A DNA stretch of 64,000 nt from Archegozetes longisetosus (lineage: Eukaryota > Arthropoda > Arachnida > Sarcoptiformes > Trhypochthoniidae). Below are positions 12,282 to 24,148 of this stretch, one piece after another. Made by a program: the position numbers and the translations under genes. The DNA lies in assembly GCA_018873245.2 (NCBI GenBank), contig JAEMBT020000009.1, forward strand, positions 6,425,180-6,489,179. Direction: 5' to 3'. Below the pieces are notes generated by a model. The model saw nothing but the letters and a program-made list of their open reading frames with translations. It did no database searches and was not told where the DNA came from. Every line of letters starts with the position of its first letter. Positions within the stretch are counted from its first letter, which is position 1.

Positions 12282-13303
12282 CAGTCCAGTTCAATTGGTT
12301 AAAGCCACCCTAGTTTTTTCAATAAAACCTGAACGGCTCAAGTAATAAACTTGCTATCAAGTCTTTATAAGATTTTGCGTTCATTGTGCTATCAATGAAG
12401 AAAATTTCAGACTTGCCAACCGATCCAATAGCACCCCAAACCATCAGAGAGCCGCCACCTGAAACTCTCTTTGAAAACCATTCTGGTTCGCGACGCAAGT
12501 CATGCCAGTAATACTTATAGCCATCAGGACCATCTAAGTTGAACTTTTTTTCATCTGTGAATATTATATCATTCCATTCAGTGGTCCAACTCATCTTATT
12601 CTTAGCCCATTGTAAGCTTTTATCAATATGTGATTGTTTAAGTGCTGGTCTGTTCTTCATTTTCAAGAATTGAGTAGTTTTTGACTCATGACAGACTCTC
12701 CACATTGTTGTATGAGAAGTTTTTATCTGATTAGCACCTCTGGCTTCATTTATTGTCATCTTATTATTCTTAATATCCCTCAAAAACTTGCGGCGCTCTT
12801 TACCAGTAGTAGCTCTGGGCCGCCTACCACTGAAATTATTACCATAACCTTCAGGATCTTTGATGTAATTATCAACTACAGTTTTCGAACGATGAATCAG
12901 TTTAGCTATCTCTCTATTTGAGTGACCACTTTTATGAAAGGCATCGATTTGGCCTTTTTCATAATCATTTAAGACTTTTCCTTTACCCATATTTTTTAGA
13001 ACATGAATAAAATCGAACGCGAATTGTGAGCAAAGCGCGAGCCCATATGTATCGTAAAATAACATTCCGATTGAATTAAGATATACACGCGCTGTACTAG
13101 ACTGTCATAATTATAGTGGCTTTAACCAAATGAAACGGTGTTTTTACTAATTCGCACACGCTTAACGAACAATCTGATACAAAACTTACCCAAAAGTTTC
13201 TTTATATCTGTTTAATAAGTACATCAAATTTCAAGTTCATAACTTGAGCCGTTCCGGTTTTATTAAAAAAATTAGGGTGGATTTAACCAATTGAATTGAA
13301 CTG
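12282..13303 (-). mobile_element. Tc1-like element, complete ends, internal deletion
   Basis: 1,022-bp element with inverted ends of about 60 bp: CAGTCCAGTTCAATTGGTT at left, mirrored by AACCAATTGAATTGAACTG at right. It is flanked by TA on both sides (12,280-12,281 and 13,304-13,305). Removing the element plus one TA joins the surrounding broken gene in frame across the site (ASALY followed by AILKQILPK), which confirms the boundaries. It carries a truncated transposase. Confidence 0.9.
12319..12990 (-). pseudogene. Tc1 transposase, C-terminal half deleted
   Basis: Reads from MGKGKVLNDYEKGQIDAF (ATG at 12,988-12,990; an upstream in-frame start is less typical). An N-terminal helix-turn-helix pair follows (NREIAKLIHRSKTVVDNYI, then a second one around TINEARGANQIKTSHTTMWRV), with a GRRP linker. 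The DDE domain begins with the first catalytic Asp in IIFTDEKKFNLDGPDGY, followed by GGGSLMVWGAI. After IASLLL the frame runs directly into the terminal repeat, so the second Asp and the final acidic residue are missing. The product cannot be catalytic. About 224 aa remain of the 330-345 usual for the family. Confidence 0.85.
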
Positions 13304-14240
13304 TATAAGGCACTAGCGATATCGTTACCAGTGCGCCCACATATTTTTTCATCCAATAGAGCACAATAACCTGATTTTGAGATTGATTCACTTGCAGTCA
13401 AATTATAGACATTTATTTTTCTCTTATAATAAAAATTATTTACCAAACTTTGTGGAAGTGTTATTACTTTTTGCAAATCAAAAGAGATAATCAATTTCTG
13501 TGAATCTTCTCTATTTTTGTTTCTATCGATTCTAATCATTTTTTGACTTTCAAATGATTTTGATAGAAAATATCATTTGAATTTAGAAGTTTATACTTTT
13601 CACAAATATCTCACAAATCATTCTTTGGTTTGAGAAAACCAAGATTGAAATCTTCATTAAAAATTTTTCTATAAAATGACTCTTTGACAGAAATTATTTC
13701 ATTTGTTCTACACATTTCTTCATATAAATCGTACATTTTTGCAATATTGAGAGAAGATTCCAAATACATTTTGGACGATTCGCTTCTTCGATAATGTAAT
13801 GCCACACACGGGAAGGAATTAATATGATTTTTAACAATAGTTTTGCGCTCTAATGAAATAACTTTTTTCTTATGTTTGCCTCGTTTTGGAGAAGAACTAA
13901 CTCCAGAAACTAAATCTTTGCTATTGAGCACATTGTAAACAAATTTTTGGCTAATATCAAGCGTTGACAAGAAATACTGCTTGCAAAACCCGAATTTTGC
14001 GACTACCAACAAAGAAGTGATAACTATAGTTATAATTTTTGACAGAATTGGTTGAATTTTTAGAAATTAAAGACTTTTCAACTGAACGATTAATGAAATC
14101 TCGTTTGCCTTTAAGGTCAATATTATAGAAAGATTTAAATAATATTTCGCGCTCTTTATTAGTAATTCTTGAATTGCATTTACGAAAACATCTCTGATCA
14201 CAAGATTTCTTAATTTTTTTGGCATTTGACAGAAATTCTT

Positions 14241-15919
14241 TAGAATTTATGTGTTAAACCTCCCCTTTGATAATTAATTTTTCTAGCATTTATTTTCCAG
14301 TTTTTAACATTTCTTTTTCTTTTACTACTCTTTACAATTTCACTAAAAGTTTATTTAAATACAAAGTATCAATAATTTGAAAATAACTCTGATCTAAAAA
14401 TACAAATTAAAAAAAATTTTAACAATAATTTTTAAACGAATTGTTCGTTAAATTATCAAAAATATTCAAATAATTCAATAATGTGTCAGAAAAAATAGCA
14501 TTGATTCAAATGTTCGAAAATTTGTGATAAACCTTTCACTCGATTCGAAGTACTCAATAGTGCTGCCCATGAGCTGAATGTCTTTTTCATAATAAGTAAT
14601 GGTTTTCTCTGATAATTGTGAGTCAAAATATTCGATTCTTTTTTTGATGACTGAGTATTCATTTTTATAGAATATACAAAATATTTAACTCACAAAAAAA
14701 TATTAGATATTACAAAAATTTTTACAAATAACGAAATAAACTTTAATAAAATCACAATTTGAAAAATAATTCATTTAATTGGTTAGTAATTTAAAGTGAA
14801 TGAAATTTTTCACAAAATACTAAGTTATTTTCTACTCATTGAGTTTTTACGTTCAATGGAAAGAGAATTCGAATGCGCTCTAAAACTAATGAATGACTAA
14901 TGCATTGCTTCTATAGATAAAACATAAACACAATGTTTAGAATTAATTCATAATTTTTCGTTATTAGAGGAAATTAATAAATAATTCAATTTTGAAATTA
15001 AATAAGAATTAATTTTTTACTTAAAATATTTTCATAAAATTCATTAAAATTTTTATTTCATTAAATCTAATGTTCAATTCTATTAAAAATTATGCAGTTT
15101 CTATGTGAAGTGAAATATTACTGATTTTTCTGATGAATATAACAGAAAATGCAAGCATTTAATCATTTTTGAAAATTTTTGAAAATTTCACTTCCATTTG
15201 AAGTAAAACTTAAGTATCAATACCCGAAACTCTATGATTTTGCACATATAAAAGAGATAGTATTGTGTAATTCTAAGAATTTTGCAAGTTCTCGAAAATT
15301 CGAAAATTCATTTTCAAATTATAAGCTAATGCAATAAGATTTCTTGAAAATAATTTCTTCTACAAATAGAGGGTAGTATATATTGTGATAATCTGGCAAT
15401 AACTCATTTTCGCCAAAAATTGAGGATAGGACTGAATAATTCTCAGCCAACGAATAAATGAATAGATAATTTTTGTAAATGAAAAATCTTTTAATAAAAA
15501 TACCATTTTATGTACTATACGTGTTGACACACGAGTTTCAGTGATTAAGAACAATCTTTGATTCATTTCAAACTTTATTCGTAAGTTGAATCCGATCGAT
15601 GCGCAATATTAAAATAAAATAACACTTAATATATGAGTTTAGAGGCTGATGGAACATACGATATAACTGATAGAGATATAACTAGAAGTACCAATTTGTT
15701 ATGCCCTTTGACAGTGGGAGTTATATAAAGAAACAAGTTGTGCTAAAAATAGGGAAAAATTAGGTAACAAACTTTGAACTTAGAGTCCATAGTCGTAAAT
15801 CGGTTAAAATTTAGTCTTCAATCGGTTCCTACTAACTAAAGTAATCTCACAAATTGGTATCCCTAGATATTATTCTTGTTTAAAGATCTTATTGAAAAGA
15901 ATTGATTGACTATATTTGG
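14241..15919. other. Non-coding spacer
   Basis: AT-rich stretch before the 3' flank of copy C. A minus-strand open frame at about 14,680-14,480 has no start codon and no recognised motif. No repeat or RNA structure recognised. Confidence 0.4.
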
Positions 15920-17878
15920 TTTTTAGATTAACCATTCATTTCTTGATTTTACAGCTCGAATTGTTTTGAGGTATTGTTATGCAGATATAAATTCTCTGAT
16001 TTGAAATCAGTTTTTCATTCTTTGAAAATAGTTTGTCAAACAGTTATCTTAAAAATGCTTTACATTTGATATAATGCTTTACTAACGCTTTCAAGGTTAT
16101 CGTTGTGTTTACGTTTGCTATGAATTGCGGTCAATATTTAAAAAGAATAAAAATTCAGATTTACTTTGTATATAAAATATGTGTTAAAAAACTTGAAAAG
16201 AACGTCATTCTTTGGGCGATAGCCTCGAGGAGAGGACCTCATTATGCCTCTGAGCGAAAGTGAAAAGTGCTAAAAATAAGTAAGAATCTTTTAAAATGTG
16301 AAAACTATTAAATATATTTATAATATTTTATGTAACAACCAAATATTGAAATCATGTCTAAATCTTATGCCATGTTCCTTTTTATGTATTTTTATTAAAT
16401 ACTATTTTAAAGTACTTACAATTTTTAAAGAAAATAAAAGATTGCAATCAAACAAAATTTAATATTACTAAGTATTTAATAGAATATTTGTTTCAGAATT
16501 CTGGATAAACAATTAATTTTAGTCCCCAATTATGCGTTTAGGTTTATGAGCTCGAATCAGGACGGCATAACAGTAAAATGAAGCCGTCGTTTCGCTTGCA
16601 GAAAACTAGAGCTTAGCTAATCAATAATTTAACATTTTTACTTTATAAATAAAAATCTTATAAGAACTTACAGACAGAAGCCCAATAACATTTCTCTCCT
16701 TTTATATTAAACCTACGAATATTTTGATTTGATTATGAAAAATCACATGCCGTACGCGACGCAAACAATGATCAATCTAAAAATAGAGTATAGCCAATAA
16801 ATGCTGTTCTATTAATAAATAAAGCTATTCCTTAAAAAATATTCTATCATTTATAACTTTTATTGTAGACACTGGAAACAATTTTATACTTCCCTAGATA
16901 ATCAAGTTTCGACTGTGTAGAATGGAAGATATTTGATATTATGATTGTTATTTAAGTACTGTTAAGCATTTTATACAATTAGTTTCGGGCCTATGATTAT
17001 CATTATTATTACCATGAATGACATCTCAGACCACTTATAACATGATTCTGAAGCATATTTCAATAACAGGTTACAAGATTTTATTTACTGAATGGCCAGC
17101 GGCGACCTTCTATAGTAAAGCATGCTGTCTATCCTTTTGAGATCATAATGATTCTAACGGTACGGTATTTGACTCTTGCAATTGGACAGCAACTGTAGTT
17201 ATAGGAGGATTGATAAACAGAAAGACGGACAGACAAGCAGACTGACAAATTAAGATTTTACAAATATTCAGGTAGATTGAGTTAAGTTTTTAACGATTTA
17301 TATTTTAGTATCTTGGATTCTAGTGGTATCTGTTGGTTGTCGAGCTGTCACTTGAGCTGGATCTCGAGTTGACCTAATAATGAATCTCCGAATCACTCGA
17401 CGAAAATTGGCCTGAAAATAATGTGATAAAATGTTAGTCGTTATAGTATTAAATCATATCGTCAATAAGGACTTAAGTCATGGTTCCGATAGTAGACCAC
17501 AAAGGCTTTTATCAACGCAAATGAATTCAACGATAGCATCATTTATTAGATTTTCTAAATTTATCATCCATGATGCTATGCTCAAGACAGCAGTATTCTG
17601 TAGAGAAACATATCATATTCTGACAAAGTTTGTGGTCTTTTATTTATTGAAGAATATCTTTAGTCTTATAATTTCTAAGTTAGATAAAAGTCTAAAACAG
17701 AATTTTGTTAATTGAAAGAACTCGCTTTAGATTAAGACAAGTTTCTGTGAAATTCCTACCATATTTGGACGTATTTTAGTACTTTCGATATCATATAACT
17801 ATAATCTAGTTGCTTATAAGTTAAAGAAACTTGATTATAAATCCTAAACTTATATTCTATATTAGGTGGAATTAGTAT
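15920..17878. repeat. 3' flank of GPCR copy C, duplicate of 1,149-3,109
   Basis: Downstream flank of copy C, colinear and highly similar to the flank below copy B. It begins at tttagattaaccattcat, where the similarity to the other unit starts abruptly. That point marks a duplication breakpoint. Confidence 0.75.
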
Positions 17879-20125
17879 TTATTTTCTTACTCTGAAATTT
17901 TCACTCATAAATGAGTAAATGATTGGATTAACGAAACAGGTACTCATAGCAAGCCAGTGAATTGTGAATAAAATAGTGACAACTGAGTAGAATCTTGATG
18001 AAGTGCAGATCTCGAATAGTTTAGGACAGACGACCATAAGAACTTGATAGGTTTTGATAGGGCCCAAGCATATACCGTAGAATAATACTACTGTAGTCAT
18101 CATTTTAACAGGCTGTCAATAAAGTGAAAATATAGATTCTGTTTACTGTGTAACCAATTAAAGCTTTCTTTTCATGAAAAATAGAATTTTAAAATTCTAC
18201 TACAGATTATGAGCTATGTTGTCACGAATCACACCCGTGTTTTCATTAAAATTAAACTAAAGTTATACTGATCAAGTGCAGATTTAACCTGAACTTGTGA
18301 AACGTTGTTCTTGAGCGTAATCTGTAACAATGCATATAGCAATCCATAGAAGAACTCAACTTCAGAATTTAAACATATTTTATCTCTTGTAATCTTTAGC
18401 TTATGAAAAATTTATTTGAGTAATCGAAAACTAATTTATTTGCAGTAAAATATAAATTTATCAAAATTTTTTACCCTTGTTTCACTCTGAGTTTCAGTGT
18501 GCCTCCGAAGAGGTTCCTCAGTATTAACCATAGTACCAGCCAACAATCTCCTCTTAATCGGACGATAGCTGACCGTCATTACAATCAATGGTATCATGAA
18601 TGTCAATATAAAATTACTTGAAACTAAAACTTTTTCTTTTATTGGACTCAATTCTGCGAAATTCCAACAATAATAAGTGTTGTTATCCGTATTAGATTCA
18701 AGAATTTTGTTGTCCGGGAAAAAACAAAATGCGTATAGCAAACCGAATAACCACGAACTAAAGAGTAACAAATTTGTGTGACATTTCATCCAATTATAAC
18801 TGTGAGATAATGGGTGGATTATTGCCATATATCTGTAAATAATTGTAATTAAGTCAATAAAAATGTGGTAGATCTAGAAAATTTTAGTTTTCTTATTGGA
18901 TAGAATGTAAACATTTTTCAAATTCTTTTCAAATACTTTTGAATTAAGGCTATTTATGTAATATTTATAATCGATGAAATAGAAAGTTGTAGACTATTAT
19001 TGCTTAGAATTTCTGAGTAAATTTCTTTACTATTTTCATATAATTGAAACTAATGTACTGACGATTTTGTTGAGAAAACAAGTTATTTGAGCAAATTATT
19101 ATTAGTATAATTGTTGAGTATTGTCTGTAATAATTATGGTGCACCTTAAGCATAAAAGATTTTTATATGGAATCAATATGTCTTTCATAATAGGTTTGAT
19201 TGAAAAATGAGTCTGATCAAATATTGTTTCTTTTAAGGTATGAAGGATTTGCATAGTAATTTTAACATTATAAATCACAATCAAAATAACTAAAAACAGA
19301 AATTTAACCTTATTGATGAATATTTGATTATATGTTAGAAAAATTCAATTTATAAGTCGTGATAAACAAAATCCTCAATTATTATACCCACTGTTCCGCG
19401 CTGACTAAAGCTCAGCTCGAGGCTTTTTAATATCCTTCTGTCATATAGACAATTTAATGCCATTATAGTCAAAAATTTGTTGAAAAGGATAAAGCGCTTA
19501 AACTTTTGAATTAATCATAAGATATAAGAAAAAACCAATTTCTAACTAGTCATCATGGAATAGTGTAAAATCTGTATAGGTTAAAACTACTTTATCTTTA
19601 CAGATGGCAAAGTCTCATATAATTAATCTAAAAATTCAGTTCAAATTTAAATTTAAGGCAGAATGATTCTTAGGTTGAAAAATTAGCGAACTCACCTTTC
19701 GATTCCAATCACAGCCACCGAAAATGAAGTCACAAAAATGGATAACAATTGTATGAATCTTGCGTATGGACATAGACAGAAGGCAAATATCCAACTACCG
19801 AGCATCATGTCTGTATAAGTAAGTGACACACACACCCATATCACATCCACAATACATCAGAAATAGCCATATTTATTAAAAGCTTTCCTAAACTATTGGT
19901 CGGTGTTCTCCCAAATATCTCGACTACAATTACAGTGAAATTTCCCAAAAATGCCATCAATGAACTAATTGAATAGATGGCAATCAAAAATACTTTAAAC
20001 TCAGGGCTAACGGGTTCTAGAGGAGGTATGAAACACTCCTCATTGTTATCTTTAATAAAGGTTGAATTGGTTCCATTATTTGATAGTGACAAATTCTTTT
20101 CAAAATATTCTATTGTTTGATTCAT
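17879..20125 (-). pseudogene. GPCR copy C, frameshifted
   Basis: Same three-exon layout as copies B and E: exon 1 20,125-19,696 with an intact ATG (MNQTIEYFEKN), exon 2 18,832-18,475 and exon 3 18,112-17,879, with GT-AG borders conserved. In TM2, near 19,835-19,860, the sequence after MAISD carries an insertion (gtattgtggatgtgat versus gcgatcatg in E) that shifts the frame and stops it soon after. Downstream TM3 codons are still readable (LCPYARFIQL retains the TM3 Cys). In TM6 the CWGP motif has become CLGP. TM7 NPIIYSFMSENFRVRK is intact. With a frameshift before TM3 it cannot make a full receptor, so I call it a pseudogene; a sequencing error at that one site would be needed to rescue it. 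Confidence 0.8.
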
Positions 20126-21000
20126 ATTTAGTTCTTATTAAAGTTTATAAGAAAAAATGTTTCTTTATATAAAATGTTAGAATTCTTATCAATGGTCAAG
20201 AATTTGCTGTGGAATCAGTATTAAGTTTATAGAGCTAAAATTTATATTGAAGATATAAATTTCTAGAGGAATAAGATTCTATTTCAACTGATCTGAATCT
20301 ACATCCACTCCGGATCAAGGTCAGAGCTTATTTACTTAACGCTCAAATTATTCAATGCTGATATAAAAAATTTTCCTGTTGAAATAAAACTTACACAGAT
20401 TTACAGTCATTTCCATATAAGATGTTTGAGCTAAAAGAATGTTCTGATTGCTATCGGAGAATTATATCTGCGCTTTAGTGCCAGAATTTTTCTTATTTAG
20501 CTCTCATATAGTTTTTGATAATATTAAAAATTCTTGACAAAAAATATTCTTCACACTCTTCATTTGGATTTTCATTTCTAACAAAAATTGAAAAGGTTTC
20601 TATTCTTTGAAATTTTGTTCTAAGATCTTTCAATATTATTTGAATGTCAAGTTTTGATAATGAATAGCTCCTTTTTAAAATCGAATTCCTGGTTTATTGT
20701 CAGTATTATGATTTTCTGATAATGCTTTGTATTGAAATTTTCTTTTGAATTAGTATTCTTTTTATGAGAACACGACATTGCATTCGATATGTGACAAAAT
20801 AATTCATATTTTGGTATTCTGAATTATTTATTTCTCAAGAAAAGCTGAGCTGAAATAAAAGATTTAGAATTATTTTCGGTTTATTTAGTTATCAGAATTT
20901 GTCTTTACAGTAAGACCGTCAGTGGTCGGTTTAACACTACTATCAAAACTTTCTAGTGGAACACAATCAGCAGGCCGACAAATAAATTAGCTCCTCTCGC
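20126..21000. repeat. 5' flank of GPCR copy C
   Basis: Diverged counterpart of the other receptor flanks (for example the run near 20,280 matching ctactccggatcaag at 57,917). Its site aattcttatcaatggtc near 20,180 preserves the unoccupied target of the hAT element found at 56,904 in the copy E flank. Non-coding. Confidence 0.65.
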
Positions 21001-21026
21001 TTTTACTTAAATAAGAGCATACATGT

Positions 21027-21526
21027 ATGAATGAGTTTTTTTCAAGAAGTTCACTTCAAAATATTTATTTGAAAGTTTTCAAAAACGTGTTAAGTCACTT
21101 ATTTGAAATTGCCATTAATCCACTGATCATAGGCTGAATTGAAACTTAAAGCTTTAAAATAGACACTAAATTATGAAATCAGGTTAAATTATTCATAAAA
21201 ATATTAGAATAATAATTTTCTAAATTATGGATCAAAATATCATTAAGCAAAACAAAGTAAAATAAATGTGCAAACTCAATGAAATTTTGTTATTTTGAAG
21301 ACTATTTAAACAAATATTTGATAACATTAAAATATGCATTTTTACGTAGAAAAGTTTGATAAACGAATTAATACAAACTCTTATCGTTCAGAAAATAAAT
21401 TTAACAGCAAGGTCAATTTCAATAATAATCTATTACTAATGAACTTTTTCTTTTAAAGCAGTTTAGTATTTAATAAAATACAAGTGCAAAGTTTTGTTTG
21501 AAGTGAACTTGAAAAAAGCTCATTCA
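21027..21526. mobile_element. Probable MITE with about 33-bp inverted ends
   Basis: The left end (21,027-21,060, containing atgaatgagtttttttcaag) is mirrored at 21,494-21,526 (cttgaaaaaagctcattcat). About 500 bp, non-coding, AT-rich. I could not fix the exact termini or a target duplication, so the superfamily is open. Confidence 0.5.
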
Positions 21527-22225
21527 TATTATTTTAACAGTATTTCATTTATTTGAAAATAGATACGACAATACAATAATAATTAAAATACTAATCAATG
21601 AAATGAACATTAAATTTGGGAAAAACCGGATTTGTCAAATTAGATTTAATAATGGTCCAGAGCTGTTTATTGATCAAGGGTTAAGTTCTATAACTTTGTC
21701 ATTCGAAGAAATTCGTGTTTCATCTTATTAATTAGAGTTATATAATGGAAATAATTCGAAAAAATATGATGTGGTACATTACTGTTTGTGAATATTAGAT
21801 TATTTAGATTTTACTAAATATTAAACATTATTGCTAGAAATCACACACTGTAGACAGAATATATAGAGCTCGTATCTCCACATATCAGTTGATACTTAGT
21901 TATATTATAGTTAATGAAACCATTCTTCACAATATAACAAAGATTATCGAGATTTTCAAAACGGCCACAGCTGGAATTAAAAATCATACTTGTTTGAGAT
22001 CAAACAAACAAATGATAATTAAATGAGCTGATAGTAACTGTTATGCAAGTGTATTCCAATTAATGTTAAACCATTTGCCCAATTATGCTGATGTGATCAG
22101 CAAAACAGCATTTATAAAAACAGATTTGATGTGTTTCGATTTACTATGAATTTTGTTTAAGACATCTGTATTTCTTATTTATAACTAAATGATATAATAT
22201 AAGAAAATATATGACATATAACAAT

Positions 22226-22311
22226 ATATTAAGTCAAACCATAAGTAATTGCAAACTTTTTCATAATAAAACATGAAAAAGTTTGCAATTACTTATGGTT
22301 TGACTTAATAT
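22226..22311. repeat. Perfect 39-bp inverted repeat with 8-nt loop
   Basis: Left arm 22,226-22,264 and right arm 22,273-22,311 are exact reverse complements, separated by aataaaac. No coding sequence or transposon end is next to it. A perfect stem of this length could be a recent foldback by template switching, a tiny MITE or a hairpin RNA precursor. Confidence 0.9.
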
Positions 22312-22769
22312 TATTAAAACTGTCTAGATTTTGATTCACATGATATTATGTTTAGTTTATGGTTGTCTAAATTCAGATTTACGATACTTTAAACATTTTC
22401 ATTAATTTATAAGTATTTAAAGTTCGAAAAGTGCCCAATTAAGAAATATGAAGATGTGACTCAATTTCAATAGCTTTGTAAAATTATTCTGGGGCCTATT
22501 AGAAACTTTTCGCCACCAGCCATTTGGGAATACCTGAATCACATGAAATAAAATCTTAATTTAAATAACTCAATTTCAGAGGTTGAAACTTTTTGTAACT
22601 TCTTAAAGTGACATATTAAGTCGAGAATCGATTCCATTATTTATGGAATAATTAAGTAATGAAATATGTCATTTGTTAAAGAAATTTAGTAAATGCTTTG
22701 TATTCAAAAAGGTTATATAGATAGCATTTCTTAGAAAACTTGAATATTAGGATAAATAATACTTATTAA

Positions 22770-23382
22770 TAGGGGTGCATAAATATGTAAAATGCATATT
22801 TGCATAAAAAGGAATATTTAAGGGTTTATGGGAGATAAAAACATAAAAGCATGAAATGAAATATTTTAAATAATTTGATCAGTTTATCAAAAACATAGTG
22901 AAGCTTTGAGCAAAATCTTTGGGTATAAAATACTTAAAATAATCTCTGAGTTGTTAAACGGAAATAATTTATCACTGGAAGAGTTGAATAATAGAGGATT
23001 CTCAAAATTTTTACTTTTATTCCCATAAAAGACGGGATTGGGATTCACATCTTCATCTCTATTGGATAATAACTTATAAGCTGCTGATACTGGATATCTT
23101 AAGTGTGCAACAGTAACTCAATGTAATATTGAGAGAATCTTCAGTGGGCACAAAAATATATTAAGAACAAAAAGACTAAGATTTACAAGTGAAAACTTAA
23201 AGATGTACGTTGTAGTTAAATGCAACAAAAATAATTTCTAATCTTATTAATTGGATATATTTTGTATCAGATTGTCCTTTTGTGTTCTTTCTAATGCATA
23301 TTTAAGTGCATATTTCGCAAGTTTTAAAGGCATATTTGCATACATGTTTCTGAAAAATAAAAGCATATCTTTGTCACCCCTA
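22770..23382 (+). mobile_element. hAT element remnant with perfect 8-bp target duplication
   Basis: 613-bp element bounded by TAGGGGTGCATAAATATG and TTTGTCACCCCTA, flanked on both sides by CTTATTAA (22,762-22,769 and 23,383-23,390). The 3' part still reads a hAT C-terminal dimerisation region on the plus strand, around 23,080-23,240: NIERIFSGHKNILRTKRLRF and SENLKMYVVVK. Most of the transposase is gone, so it is non-autonomous. The intact duplication suggests fairly recent movement. Confidence 0.88.
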
Positions 23383-23565
23383 CTTATTAATATTATAATA
23401 TTTATTACTTTTAGTACTTAAAATTACTTTGAAATAAAACCACTGTTACACAGTTAAAGTCAGAAAAGACCAGAATATTAAATTTCGATTAATTTATTCT
23501 TAGCATTAATAATAGTTCACACATCAATTTAAATTCATTAGAGAGCAATTAAGATTTTTATTTAA

Positions 23566-23735
23566 ACCCTCACCACAACTTTGGGTAAAATGTTCCCAAG
23601 TTTTACTTTAAAAACTTCGATAAAATCAATCAAATGTAGTAATTTTTTGAGATGTTAGATATTCTCCAATCATTCATCAGACTATTAATAATGAATCTCA
23701 AAAATTTAGACAACATTTTTCAAAAATATTAAACT
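23566..23735. mobile_element. Diverged piggyBac-like MITE copy
   Basis: Begins after TTAA (23,562-23,565) with accctcaccacaactttggg and continues colinear with the family copy at 48,667 (gtaaaatgttcccaagttt, then the cctcagtcatatatc-like segment). The right end is not clear. Confidence 0.6.
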
Positions 23736-23754
23736 AAATTTTTAGTAATTTGAA

Positions 23755-24048
23755 TATCAATTTTATTCTACTCTTCTATTATAAAAATTTCCAATTCTCC
23801 GATATTGTGGGGTTTTCTCTTCTCAATTTGTCTTTTAATAACAGACCAGAGGTTCTTAATCGTATTTATATCAAGGCTATTACTCGGACACTCCGTCATA
23901 GTTATGCTTTCATCTGCAAAGAATATTTTTGCGATTTTCGAAGTGTGTCTGGAATCAATAGTACTAACAACCATTAGATCGTTGAAATTAAACTTCTCGT
24001 CGCTTAAGATGGCGGTTCACCACATAGTGGTTCAGGACATTAGTAGTC
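23755..24048 (-). pseudogene. Tc1-like transposase fragment, C-terminal part
   Basis: The minus strand reads RHTSKIAKIFFADESITMTE, then CPSNSLDINTIKNLWSVIK and KPHNIGELEIFI. This is the Tc1 region holding the last catalytic acidic site (family form WPSNSPDLNPIENLW). Here Pro and Glu of that motif are replaced by Leu and Lys, so the catalytic residue is lost. The upstream part has stops. It is a relic of a different copy from the one at 12.3 kb. No terminal repeats found. Confidence 0.8.
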
Positions 24049-24049
24049 G

Positions 24050-24148
24050 TAACCCAAACAAACCTGGTATAAACCATGGGAGGATAAGTTAGGTCACGAA
24101 GCGACCTAACTTATTTTACCTTGGTTTATATCAGGTTTGTTTGGGTTA
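24050..24148. repeat. Hairpin with 46-bp arms (MITE-like)
   Basis: Left arm 24,050-24,095 (starts taacccaaacaaacctgg) pairs with 24,103-24,148 (ends ggtttgtttgggtta) at about 41 of 46 positions around a 7-nt loop. The innermost 11 bp (taagttaggtc / gacctaactta) is perfect. It abuts the end of the Tc1 fragment. No coding content. Confidence 0.85.

Larger units (their letters stand above)
11631..14240 (-). pseudogene. Degenerate repetitive-family gene with RNase H-like core, split by Tc1
   Basis: Pieces on the minus strand run in order. About 14,240-14,013 is a Cys-rich N-terminus (KKSCDQRCFRKCNSRIT). 14,012-13,611 holds CKQYFLSTLDISQKFVYNVL and KRGKHKK. 13,539-13,306 holds FDLQKV, YYKRKINVYN, SGYCALLDE and GNDIASALY. 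After the Tc1 insert, 12,279-12,060 holds LTLWCDSCIGQNKN and APGHGCVHEIDNIHS, and 12,053-11,631 is a C-terminal segment (VIEMKREDFKDFQS). This order resembles, from memory, a multi-copy uncharacterised family of arthropods and cnidarians whose core looks like an RNase H fold, with candidate acidic residues in FDLQKV, CDSC and GHxxxHEID. Frameshifts near 13,990 and 12,130, gaps between pieces and the transposon make it a pseudogene. Whether the family is a transposase or a domesticated one I cannot say. Confidence 0.6.

Noticed and set aside
14480-14680. Open minus-strand frame (begins NEYSVIKKRIEYF) upstream of the RNase H-like pseudogene
   Set aside because: No start, no recognised motif and separated from the pseudogene by stops; cannot be tied to it.
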